A stretch of 16,569 bases of DNA from JAJPXC01 sp964628905 (GTDB lineage Bacteria > Bacteroidota > Bacteroidia > Bacteroidales > Muribaculaceae): assembly GCA_964628905.1 (NCBI GenBank), contig CAZVNS010000034.1, positions 1 through 16,569 of the forward strand. The letters are read 5' to 3'. How positions within the stretch are numbered: the first letter of the stretch is position 1; each line of letters opens with the position of its first letter. The position numbers and the translations under genes were made by a program. Under the pieces are notes generated by a model. The model was given only the letters and a program-made list of their open reading frames with translations, made no database searches and was not told the origin of the DNA. Of the stretch, positions 7,086-14,005 are shown piece by piece.

Positions 7086-7186
7086 CCCTGAGGACCACTT
7101 TCTGTGTTAAATTTGCTTAACGCTGCCGTAATCGGCTATAATGAGCCACAATATGACATCAAAAAGTGATTTTTGGAGCCGGAATA

Positions 7187-7218
7187 CTTGACATCGGTGT
7201 TTTGATGTATTAATTTTG
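7187..7218 (+). promoter_or_regulatory. Promoter of the ftsX cluster
   Basis: CTTG (7187-7190, three of four -33 bases) lies 20 nt from TAATTTTG (7211-7218), an exact TANNTTTG. The expected start site is near 7225, giving a leader of about 45 nt to the preferred ATG at 7271. A 9-bp inverted repeat, ACATCAAAA/TTTTGATGT (7156-7164, 7200-7208), has its right arm between the two boxes. Confidence 0.65.
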
Positions 7219-7270
7219 TGGCAATTTTCGCACAATGTTGCCCTCACGCATGGGGGCTTCGACTATAGCA

Positions 7271-8143
7271 ATGAGCAAACGACGTAAACCATTTATACCG
7301 ACATTCAGCGCGCATTTCACCTCGACCGTATCAGTGGCTTTGGTGCTACTGGTGCTCGGGGTTGTTGTGCTTATTGGGGTAGCTGCCCGCAATGTGGTAC
7401 GCGACATCCGCGAGAACTTAGGCTTTGACGTAGTGATGTGGTATGACGCCGACGAGACCGCCGTCAACGATTACCGCGCACGCTTCAGCGCGGCGCCATA
7501 CGTGGCGAGCTACGAGTACGTGTCGGTTGAGAATGCTCTCGATGAATGGTCAGAGATGACCGGCGAGGACCTGCGGGAACTTGGCGAGGAGGAAATCTTC
7601 GGCCCGACGTTCCGCGTGAAGGTGCGCGAGGCTTACGCCAACAACGACTCCATCCAGGCGTTAGTCAAGTCAATCTCGGCTGACGAGGCGGTCGACGAGG
7701 TGATCGCCCACCCCAGCATGATCGAGGATATCAACCACAACATACGCTCGATCACAATAGTGCTGTCGGTGGTGGCTTTGGCGCTGCTGCTGATATCGTT
7801 TGTGCTCATCAACAACACGATACGCCTGTCGGTCTACGCCCGGCGCTTCACCATCCATACGATGAAGCTCGTGGGCGCAACTCCTGGGTTCATCCGCCGT
7901 CCGTTTGTGATGGCCACGATGCTTAGGGGGTTGATAGCCGGACTGATAGCCGCCGCGGTGCTTGCCGCCCTACTGTATTATAGCAACAATGTGGACCCGA
8001 CGGTGAGCGAGATCATTTCGTGGGGCAATGCGGTGATGGTGCTTGCGGCGACTGTGATTGGCGGCGTGGTGATATGCACGCTGGCGTCGCTGATGGCCAC
8101 CAACAAGTATCTGCGCTTAGGATATGACGATATGTTTAATTGA
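7271..8143 (+). CDS. ftsX: Cell-division protein FtsX (permease-like)
   Basis: FtsX is the inner-membrane partner of the ATPase FtsE and couples the divisome to peptidoglycan hydrolase activation. The 290-residue product has the family layout: TM1 (about 17-38), a periplasmic domain (about 40-155), then TM2 (160-182), TM3 (212-237) and TM4 (252-275). The segment MKLVGATPGFIRRPF (198-212) is the typical FtsX cytoplasmic loop. I prefer the ATG at 7271, giving MSKRRKPFIP with a positive N-terminus directly before TM1. An in-frame ATG at 7235 would add 12 residues and sits only about 10 nt from the expected start of transcription. No ftsE is nearby, which is usual in Bacteroidetes. It is the first gene of a five-gene cluster. 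Confidence 0.94.
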   Translation: MSKRRKPFIPTFSAHFTSTVSVALVLLVLGVVVLIGVAARNVVRDIRENLGFDVVMWYDADETAVNDYRARFSAAPYVASYEYVSVENALDEWSEMTGEDLRELGEEEIFGPTFRVKVREAYANNDSIQALVKSISADEAVDEVIAHPSMIEDINHNIRSITIVLSVVALALLLISFVLINNTIRLSVYARRFTIHTMKLVGATPGFIRRPFVMATMLRGLIAGLIAAAVLAALLYYSNNVDPTVSEIISWGNAVMVLAATVIGGVVICTLASLMATNKYLRLGYDDMFN

Positions 8144-8161
8144 CAATAACTACGATAAGAC

Positions 8162-8506
8162 ATGAAGAACAATCAACGATACAACCAGCGGCGCAACGCT
8201 GCACCACAAAAGGTGGAGCTCACACCGGCCCAACGGGCTATGAACGCCGCCACATTCCCCCTGTCGCGCCTCAATTTGTGGCTGATGGTGGCTTCGGTGG
8301 TGGTGATAGTGTTGGGCTTCGTGCTAATGCTCGGCCCGGGCACCACTGAGGCGGAGTTCAACCCCGATATCTTCAGCACCCGCCGCATCGTGGTCGGCCC
8401 ACTGATCGCATTCTTGGGCTTTGTAGCCATGGCATTCGCCATCATTTACAACAACCGCAAGGATGACGCCACCGCGGCTGACGACCGCACCGCGGTCGAC
8501 GCATAA
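8162..8506 (+). CDS. DUF3098 family membrane protein
   Basis: This small 114-residue protein has two predicted membrane helices (about 37-57 and 76-97), a basic N-terminal tail and an acidic C-terminal tail. The segment FPLSRLNLWLMVASVVVIV followed by a short loop containing FNPDIFSTRRIVVGP is the DUF3098 pattern, as I recall it from Bacteroidetes, where the gene typically lies between ftsX and uppP exactly as here. The function is unknown; the fixed position suggests a cell-envelope or division role (inference). It starts 18 nt after ftsX and ends 28 nt before uppP. Confidence 0.9.
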   Translation: MKNNQRYNQRRNAAPQKVELTPAQRAMNAATFPLSRLNLWLMVASVVVIVLGFVLMLGPGTTEAEFNPDIFSTRRIVVGPLIAFLGFVAMAFAIIYNNRKDDATAADDRTAVDA

Positions 8507-8534
8507 CCATAACCAACCATAATCTAAGGTAATA

Positions 8535-9365
8535 ATGGATTGGATAGACGCCCTGATTATGGGCATTGTCCAGGGTCTGGCCGAATACTTGCCCATAAGC
8601 AGCAGCGGCCACCTGGAGATATTCCGCGAGATATTGGGCCTCGACCTCAAGGGGGCTGAGGCTCTGGAGTTTGACGTGACGTTGCATGTGGCTACGGTGC
8701 TGAGCACGATCGTGGTGCTGTGGCGCGAGTTCAAGCCGCTGTGCCGGGCGTTTTTCACGTTCGACAACTCGGCAGAGTGCAAGTACGTCTACAAGATATT
8801 GCTGTCGTGCATTCCCGTAGGCATAGTGGGTTTGCGCTTCAAGGAGCAGGTTGAGCAGTTCTTCGGCTCGGGCTTGCTCGTGGTGGGTATATGTCTGTGT
8901 GTCACAGCCGCGCTGCTCGCCTTCGCTTACTTCACGCGCACACGTCGCAGCCTGCTCACCCCCGACGGGCGTAAGGGTGAGGCCGGGCGCAATATATCAT
9001 GGCTCGACGCCTTCATAATCGGATGCGCACAAGCGATAGCCGTGCTCCCCGGACTTAGCCGCTCGGGTACGACGATCGCCACGGGCATACTGCTTGGCGA
9101 CAAGCGCGACCAGGTGGCACAGTTCTCATTTTTCATGGTAATCATCCCCATCCTCGGCGAGGCATTGCTCGGGGTCAAAGACCTGATCACCGAGCCATCA
9201 GCCGGCTCATCGGTTGGACTCATCCCATTGGCGATAGGCTTCGTGGCTTCGTTTGTGGTGGGATGCGCGGCGTGCAAGTGGATGCTTGAGCTGGTGAAGC
9301 GAGGCAAGCTTGTATGGTTCGCCCTCTACTGTCTAGTGGTGGGTATAGTCTGCATAATATACTAA
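8535..9365 (+). CDS. uppP: Undecaprenyl-diphosphatase (BacA/UppP)
   Basis: UppP removes a phosphate from undecaprenyl diphosphate, recycling the lipid carrier for peptidoglycan and other surface polymers; its overexpression gives bacitracin resistance in other bacteria. The protein has 276 residues and is mostly hydrophobic, with about eight helices. Motif 1 is QGLAEYLPISSSGHL (13-27), with Q13 in the (E/Q)xxxE position, E17 and H26. Motif 2 is PGLSRSGTTI (172-181), with R176. It is part of the ftsX-truB cluster, 28 nt after the DUF3098 gene, and a double stop (TAATAA) precedes truB. Confidence 0.96.
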   Translation: MDWIDALIMGIVQGLAEYLPISSSGHLEIFREILGLDLKGAEALEFDVTLHVATVLSTIVVLWREFKPLCRAFFTFDNSAECKYVYKILLSCIPVGIVGLRFKEQVEQFFGSGLLVVGICLCVTAALLAFAYFTRTRRSLLTPDGRKGEAGRNISWLDAFIIGCAQAIAVLPGLSRSGTTIATGILLGDKRDQVAQFSFFMVIIPILGEALLGVKDLITEPSAGSSVGLIPLAIGFVASFVVGCAACKWMLELVKRGKLVWFALYCLVVGIVCIIY

Positions 9366-9375
9366 TAAGGCTGCC

Positions 9376-10080
9376 GTGAACTACCTCGAAGGAGAAATAT
9401 TCAAAATCGACAAGCCCCTGGGGTGGACATCGTTTGACGCCGTAAAGCGCCTGCGTAGCACCATGCTTCGCCGCATGGGCATCAAACGGATGAAGGTGGG
9501 GCATGCAGGCACGCTCGACCCACTGGCCACAGGTGTGATGATTGTGGCGACCGGCCGCAACACCAAGCTCATCGACTCGCTCCAGGCGGGCGTGAAGGAG
9601 TACGTGGCCACGATAGCCTTAGGGTCTACCACCCCCTCGTTTGACCTTGAGACCGAGATCGACACCCATTACCCCACGGCACACATCACCCGCGAGCTTG
9701 TGGAGCAGACATTGCCGCAATTCAAGGGCGCGATTGACCAAATCCCCCCGGACTTCTCGGCATGCAAGATCGACGGCCGTCGGGCCTACAAGATGGCGCG
9801 CAAGGGTGAGGAGGTTCAGCTCAAACCTAAGCGGCTGGTGATTGACGAGATAGAGTTGATTGACTTTCAGCCCGACAGCATCACCATCCGTGTGGTGTGC
9901 AGCAAGGGCACATATATCCGTGCGCTGGCTCGCGACATCGGCGTGGCACTCGGCTCCGGGGGGCATCTGACGGCCCTGCGGCGCACCCGCGTGGGGGATG
10001 TCGGCATCGACCAATGCCTAACTATAGAGCAGACTGTCGAGCTGATCAACACGTCGCCAGTGGAGATGCCCGAAACGTAA
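9376..10080 (+). CDS. truB: tRNA pseudouridine(55) synthase
   Basis: TruB makes pseudouridine 55 in the T-loop of nearly all tRNAs. The 234-residue protein contains KPLGWTSF near the N-terminus, the catalytic motif GHAGTLDPLATG (42-53, catalytic D48) and the KGTYIRALARDIG motif. It is shorter than the E. coli enzyme (314 residues) and appears to lack the C-terminal PUA-like part, as many short TruBs do. The start is GTG at 9376, 10 nt after the uppP stop; no ATG upstream preserves the MNYLEGEIFKIDKP N-terminus. Confidence 0.95.
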   Translation: MNYLEGEIFKIDKPLGWTSFDAVKRLRSTMLRRMGIKRMKVGHAGTLDPLATGVMIVATGRNTKLIDSLQAGVKEYVATIALGSTTPSFDLETEIDTHYPTAHITRELVEQTLPQFKGAIDQIPPDFSACKIDGRRAYKMARKGEEVQLKPKRLVIDEIELIDFQPDSITIRVVCSKGTYIRALARDIGVALGSGGHLTALRRTRVGDVGIDQCLTIEQTVELINTSPVEMPET

Positions 10081-10112
10081 AAACGCAAAAAATTTGACTA
10101 TCAGATATAATA

Positions 10113-11162
10113 ATGAAACTCTCACAGTTTAATTTCAACCTGCCCGGCGACCTCATTGCCCAGCGCCCCTTGGAGGAGCGCGACGAGGCCCGCATGATGG
10201 TAGTGGACCGCACTACCGGCGAGATCACTCACCATGTATTCAAGGAGATACTCAACTTCTACAACGATGGCGACGTGTTTGTGTTCAACAACACCCGCGT
10301 GTTCCCCGCGCGCCTCTTTGGCAACAAGGAGAAGACCGGGGCGAAGATTGAGGTGTTCCTGCTGCGCGAGCTCAACGAGGAGAACAAGCTCTGGGATGTA
10401 TTGGTGGAGCCGGCACGCAAGATACGCATCGGCAACAAGCTATATTTCGGCGACGATGAGTCGCTTGTGGCTGAGGTGATTGACAACACCACGTCGCGCG
10501 GCCGCACTCTGAGGTTCCTCTACGACGGTTCGCACGATGAGTTTAAGCGCACCCTCTACAGCTACGGCATGACCCCGCTGCCACTGTATATAAAGCGTGA
10601 CACCGACGCCCGGGACGCTGAGGACTACCAGACCATCTACGCCACTGAGGAAGGCGCGGTGGTGGCTCCGGCGGCCGGCATGCACTTCTCGCGCGAGCTG
10701 ATGAAGCGTATGGAGATCATGGGCATCAAGCAGGAGTTCATGACCATCCATAGCGGATTGGGCAACTTCCGCGAGATAGATGTCGAGGACTTGACCAAGC
10801 ACCGCATGGACTCTGAGGAGATGAACCTGCCGGAGTCGGTGGCTAACGTAATCAACGAGGCCAAAGTCACTGAGCATCAAGTGGTGGCGGTGGGTACGTC
10901 GGTGCTCCGCGGCATCTCGTCGGCGGTGGGAATGGCCGGCCACATCAAGCCCTTCAGCGGGTGGACCAACAAGTTTATCTTCCCTCCCTACAACTTCACC
11001 GTCACCACCGGACTGGTGACCAACTTCCACCTCCCCTACTCCACGATGCTGATGATGGTGTGCGCCTTCGGAGGCTACGGCCTGGTGATGAAGGCTTATG
11101 AGGAGGCTGTCAAGGAGAAATATCGCTTCGGCTGCTACGGCGATGCGATGCTGATCAAATAA
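10113..11162 (+). CDS. queA: S-adenosylmethionine:tRNA ribosyltransferase-isomerase
   Basis: QueA transfers the ribosyl part of SAM to preQ1 in the wobble position of GUN-anticodon tRNAs, giving epoxyqueuosine, the late step of queuosine synthesis. The 349-residue protein has family landmarks: DLIAQRPLEERDEARMMVVD at the N-terminus, FVFNNTRVFPARL, the GAKIEVFLLREL strand, then APAAGMHFSRELM and the VTTGLVTNFHLPYSTMLMMV block near the C-terminus. It follows truB by 32 nt and ends the five-gene cluster. Its last 8 nt overlap the end of the convergent yigZ gene, and no terminator hairpin is visible between the two. Confidence 0.96.
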   Translation: MKLSQFNFNLPGDLIAQRPLEERDEARMMVVDRTTGEITHHVFKEILNFYNDGDVFVFNNTRVFPARLFGNKEKTGAKIEVFLLRELNEENKLWDVLVEPARKIRIGNKLYFGDDESLVAEVIDNTTSRGRTLRFLYDGSHDEFKRTLYSYGMTPLPLYIKRDTDARDAEDYQTIYATEEGAVVAPAAGMHFSRELMKRMEIMGIKQEFMTIHSGLGNFREIDVEDLTKHRMDSEEMNLPESVANVINEAKVTEHQVVAVGTSVLRGISSAVGMAGHIKPFSGWTNKFIFPPYNFTVTTGLVTNFHLPYSTMLMMVCAFGGYGLVMKAYEEAVKEKYRFGCYGDAMLIK

Positions 11163-11748
11163 GCGACACGCCGTCGATGTCGGCCAGGCGTGCGCGCAAT
11201 GCGTCGGCATTGTCGGCGCGTGTTGTCAGCGTCATGGAGCAAGCGTTGTCAAACTGCTGCTCAACGACCTTCACCCCCGGGTCCTTGGCCACGCGCATCA
11301 CGTCGTTCATAGCGAGATACGGAAAACGGAATGTCACGGTAGCCATATCGTGACATTCTATTATTTTGCCCGCCTCGATAGCTTGGCGTGCGGCCTCGCG
11401 GTAGGCGGCAATCAGCCCCGAGGTGCCGAGCTTGATGCCTCCGAAGTATCTCACCACGGCGATGGCTATGTTGGTGAGGTTGAATGAGTTGATTTGGCCG
11501 AGGATAGGTTTGCCGGCGGTACCTGAAGGCTCGCCGTTGTCGCTCGACAGATATTGCGTGCGGGCTGAGCCTATCATATAGGCCCAGCACACATGGCGAG
11601 CATCGTGGTACTTGTTGGCTATCGCTCCGATGCGCTCCTTGGCTTCGTCGGCCGAATTCACGGGGATGGCGAAGGAGATGAAGCGACTCATCTTCTCGCG
11701 CACGAGTCCGGACGACTCCGCCTCAAGTGTGTAGTACGTATCAGCCAC
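11155..11748 (-). CDS. yigZ: YigZ/IMPACT family protein (UPF0029)
   Basis: The protein has 197 residues. The N-terminal UPF0029 domain shows HDARHVCWAYMIG (48-60), SSDNGEPSGTAGKPI (68-82) and VVRYFGGIKLGTSGLIAAY (98-116), and a short ferredoxin-like C-terminal domain follows. Bacterial members have no settled activity; the eukaryotic relative IMPACT binds GCN1. The start is GTG at 11746-11748, 6 nt after the stop of the lipoprotein gene, so it is the second gene of that transcription unit. Its TGA lies inside the last codons of convergent queA. Confidence 0.92.
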   Translation of the reverse strand: MADTYYTLEAESSGLVREKMSRFISFAIPVNSADEAKERIGAIANKYHDARHVCWAYMIGSARTQYLSSDNGEPSGTAGKPILGQINSFNLTNIAIAVVRYFGGIKLGTSGLIAAYREAARQAIEAGKIIECHDMATVTFRFPYLAMNDVMRVAKDPGVKVVEQQFDNACSMTLTTRADNADALRARLADIDGVSLI

Positions 11749-11754
11749 CGCCGC

Positions 11755-12900
11755 TTATTTCTGATAGAATGCGAAGTGGCCGGGGTTGACGCCGGCGGTG
11801 TATGTGGCTAATAGCGAGCCGTCGGCGGGATTGTAGGCGAAGATGCGTCCGCGGCTGGTGTAATCGCGGGCATCGCTTACGTAGAGAGTGCCGTCGGCGG
11901 GGTCGACGGCGATGGCCCGGGGATTGAGGATGTCGCCGAATTTCTCAAGGTTGAGGGACCTTACGGCGAGGGTGGCGAGATTGATGCTCGATATGGTGTT
12001 GGTGGTCACCGAGTTTTCATCGTAGGTGGTGGCGAGTACGTACCCCGTGCCTTTGTTGACTACGAGCTTGGTGGCTGCGATATTGAGGGGGGTGATGGTG
12101 GCGGTTGCGGGGTTGACCTCGTAGACGTTGGATGCTATGTCGGCATAATTGCCTGCGGCCACTACGTTGAGGTTGCCATTGTCGTCGGCTTGGATTTGTG
12201 TCTGATTGAGGCCGGCCTCGATGGTGCGCTCGACGTTGAACGAGCTGAGGTTGACCACATACAGCTTGTTGTCAAACTCCCCTGTGGCGTAGTCCTGCGA
12301 AGATGTGACATACAGCTTGCCCCCTTGGACGGCCATCTGCTCGGGGTGGATGCCTACGCCGACTGAGGCTACCGGCTGGTTGGTAGCGAGGTCGACCTTC
12401 ACCACCGACCCTTGGTCAGTAGCGCCACCCATCCATGAGCTGACATACAGATAGCCGCCGTGGGCCACGGCGTAGCGGGGCGCGTTGACATCGATTTGGC
12501 CTAAGCGCTTGCAGTTGTTGGCGTTGATCACTTCCACCTTGTTGGCGCCATTGATTACGGCATATAGCATGTCGCCCGCTACGATGATATCGTTGCCGGT
12601 GTCGCCCAGGCCAATCACTTCTGAAGGGTTGGCCGCGCCGTATACGTCCTGAGTGTATGAGTCGAGGTCGAGGTTGAGTACGTCGATCGACGAGTTGTTC
12701 ATGCCCATCTGCCCCTCGTTGAGCACAAACATAGAGTATTGGCCGACAGCATCATTAGATTCGCCACCGGGGCGATCTTCATTTTTAGGCAGGTCAGGGT
12801 CATCTATCTTTTTGTCGTCGTCGGAGCAAGAGATAAGTGATATCGACATTGCGGCCAAGGCAATGGCGGCCAAGGCGTTGCGAAGTGACAAGCGTAGCAT
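11755..12900 (-). CDS. DUF5074/YncE-type beta-propeller lipoprotein, probably surface-exposed
   Basis: The 381-residue product (ATG at 12898-12900) has a lipoprotein signal with lipobox LISC and C25. The residues after the Cys are SDDDKK, an acidic tract like the lipoprotein export signals of Bacteroidetes, suggesting surface display (inference). From about residue 50 it is made of repeated beta-propeller blades (YAVINGANKVEVIN, YLYVSSWMGG, KLYVVNLSSFNVERTI, TLYVSDARDY). The FVLNEGQMGMNNSSIDVLNL start and GLGDTGNDI match, as I recall, the DUF5074 family. That family includes the Bacteroides cobalamin-capturing lipoprotein BtuG, but no btuB or cobalamin riboswitch is visible here, so the ligand is unknown. 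It is preceded by a consensus promoter and followed by yigZ. An in-frame ATG 33 nt upstream adds only non-signal residues and sits at the promoter. Confidence 0.88.
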   Translation of the reverse strand: MLRLSLRNALAAIALAAMSISLISCSDDDKKIDDPDLPKNEDRPGGESNDAVGQYSMFVLNEGQMGMNNSSIDVLNLDLDSYTQDVYGAANPSEVIGLGDTGNDIIVAGDMLYAVINGANKVEVINANNCKRLGQIDVNAPRYAVAHGGYLYVSSWMGGATDQGSVVKVDLATNQPVASVGVGIHPEQMAVQGGKLYVTSSQDYATGEFDNKLYVVNLSSFNVERTIEAGLNQTQIQADDNGNLNVVAAGNYADIASNVYEVNPATATITPLNIAATKLVVNKGTGYVLATTYDENSVTTNTISSINLATLAVRSLNLEKFGDILNPRAIAVDPADGTLYVSDARDYTSRGRIFAYNPADGSLLATYTAGVNPGHFAFYQK

Positions 12901-12930
12901 ATTGATTGATTGGTTGATTGGTTTAGGCCA

Positions 12931-12962
12931 CAAATTTAATAAAAATCCCCGAAAAAAGCAAA
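12931..12962 (-). promoter_or_regulatory. Promoter of the lipoprotein-yigZ unit
   Basis: TTTG (12959-12962), 20 nt, then TAAATTTG (12931-12938) on the minus strand: a full match with normal spacing. The -33 TTTG is the first four bases after the stem of the tRNA-Ala terminator. The leader to the ATG at 12900 is about 20-25 nt and made largely of AATCAACC/AATC repeats. Confidence 0.87.
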
Positions 12963-12992
12963 ATGCTTGATAACAAAGATGTTATCAAGCAT
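12951..12992 (-). terminator. Intrinsic terminator of tRNA-Ala
   Basis: On the minus strand, ATGCTTGATAAC pairs perfectly with GTTATCAAGCAT (12981-12992 and 12963-12974) around a 6-nt loop, followed by TTTTGCTTTTTTC. The T-rich tail is shared with the -33 region of the next promoter. Confidence 0.92.
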
Positions 12993-13007
12993 CTAACCCA
13001 CTTTCTG

Positions 13008-13081
13008 TGGAGTATAGCGGACTCGAACCGCTCACCTCGACACTGCCAGTGTCGCGCTCTAGCCAGATGAGCTAATACCCC
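13008..13081 (-). tRNA. tRNA-Ala (anticodon GGC)
   Basis: The minus strand gives acceptor GGGGTAT/ATACTCC with a G3-U70 wobble pair, the main identity element of alanine tRNAs. It also gives anticodon arm CGACA-CTGGCAG-TGTCG (anticodon GGC), a T-loop TTCGAGT, and A73. CCA is not encoded (the sequence after A73 is CAG), so it must be added by the CCA-adding enzyme. It forms a single-gene unit with its own promoter and terminator. Confidence 0.96.
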
Positions 13082-13113
13082 GATTGATGTGCCACCTCGA
13101 TGGCTTTGCGGTG

Positions 13114-13144
13114 CAAAGGTAAAACGTTTTGGCGAGAATACAAA
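13114..13144 (-). promoter_or_regulatory. Promoter of tRNA-Ala
   Basis: TTTG (13141-13144), 19 nt, then TACCTTTG (13114-13121) on the minus strand: a full match. The -33 TTTG abuts the stem of the preceding terminator at 13145. A CTTTGC/GCAAAG dyad with a 3-nt centre (13104-13118) overlaps the -7 box and the start-site region. Confidence 0.87.
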
Positions 13145-13184
13145 ATATGTCCGGGATTTTTTCGAAAAATTTTCCCGGACATAT
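13141..13184 (-). terminator. Terminator of the glycosidase-thioesterase unit
   Basis: ATATGTCCGGGA (13145-13156) pairs with TCCCGGACATAT (13173-13184). The loop itself is a nested TTTTTTCGAAAAA palindrome. On the minus strand the stem is followed by TTTTG, a short U-rich tail that runs into the tRNA-Ala promoter. Confidence 0.82.
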
Positions 13185-13256
13185 CATTCAAAAGATTCTT
13201 ATTTCAATATTTTTTGTGGCTTTGTGGGCTAATTCACTCAATTTAAGGGGTGTAGG

Positions 13257-14003
13257 CTATTGTTGGGACCAGGTCAGGAGGATGCGGGCGTGGGTGGCTT
13301 CGTCGCTGACGATGACAACCTCGTCGGTGTGTGGGCCGTGCGAGGTGCGTTGCACGGCTGCTGTCTGTCCGTAGTAGGCTTCGTGCATGAAGGCTATGTC
13401 GACGCGGCTGATTTGGTGTGTGTCGTAGTAGTCGAGATCGCGGCAATTGGTCATCAGGCGCAGGTAGACTACGGAGTTGACGTGGCGGTTAGCGTCGAGG
13501 TCGGTGTAGGTGAAGGTGTAGGGGTATGCGGTGTTGTGCTCGACCGGTACGGCTCCCATGCGGGGGAAGGGGTCGATGGGTGCGTGCTGTCCGTCGAGGA
13601 GCACTTCATTAAGGCCTTCGGTGCCGGTGAGGTCGCCTAAGGTGCGGTCGGCGAGGTTGATGGTGAGCCACACTGAGCGGCCGTAGGCGAACACTTGGCC
13701 GCTAGCGTCGGTGAGGCGGAAGTCGCGCTCTGAGAAGCGTCGGTTGATGCTCGACACCCAGGTGGTGATGGAGTAGTGCTCGTTGATTTTGGGGTATCGC
13801 ATCACTTGGATTGACAGGCGGCTGAGCACCCACGCCTTACCTTGGGGGAACAGGTCGTCGTAGCCGATGCCCAAGTGGTTGGCGTGGAGGGTGGCTATGT
13901 CGATGAGCTGGTGGGCTATCAGGGTGATGGGCATTCGCTCTTGGGCGTCGCAGTCGCCACCAAGCAGCTGGTAGTCGACGGTAAATTCTTTTATCTTAGT
14001 CAT
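13257..14003 (-). CDS. Acyl-ACP thioesterase (FatA/FatB-like, double hotdog)
   Basis: The enzyme hydrolyses acyl-ACP to free fatty acid, ending or diverting chain elongation in the cytoplasm. The 248 residues form two hotdog repeats. The first contains the helix segment with HQLIDIATLHANHLGIG and the WVLSR motif (58-62). The second contains TDLDANRHVNSVVY (167-180), with D170, N172 and H174 in the catalytic pattern and E208 in FMHEAYYG as the likely fourth residue. The ATG is only 2 nt after the stop of the glycosidase gene, so the two are very probably co-transcribed, although no metabolic link between them is obvious. The unit ends at the hairpin 13145-13184. Confidence 0.92.
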   Translation of the reverse strand: MTKIKEFTVDYQLLGGDCDAQERMPITLIAHQLIDIATLHANHLGIGYDDLFPQGKAWVLSRLSIQVMRYPKINEHYSITTWVSSINRRFSERDFRLTDASGQVFAYGRSVWLTINLADRTLGDLTGTEGLNEVLLDGQHAPIDPFPRMGAVPVEHNTAYPYTFTYTDLDANRHVNSVVYLRLMTNCRDLDYYDTHQISRVDIAFMHEAYYGQTAAVQRTSHGPHTDEVVIVSDEATHARILLTWSQQ

Positions 14004-14005
14004 TT

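Noticed and set aside
7108..7115. TAAATTTG as a second promoter upstream of ftsX
   Set aside because: There is no -33 match at 19-20 nt, and the box at 7211 is better placed.
7235..7270. Upstream ATG for ftsX
   Set aside because: It is too close to the expected transcription start, and it would add a non-family N-terminus in front of the basic residues that precede TM1. It cannot be excluded completely.
10440..11210. A 256-residue open frame antisense to queA
   Set aside because: The composition (His, Ala and Val rich) is typical of the reverse strand of a GC-rich gene, and queA is complete and certain on the other strand.
12901..12930. Cobalamin riboswitch upstream of the BtuG-like lipoprotein
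   Set aside because: The expected leader is only about 20-25 nt of simple repeat, far too short for a B12 aptamer.
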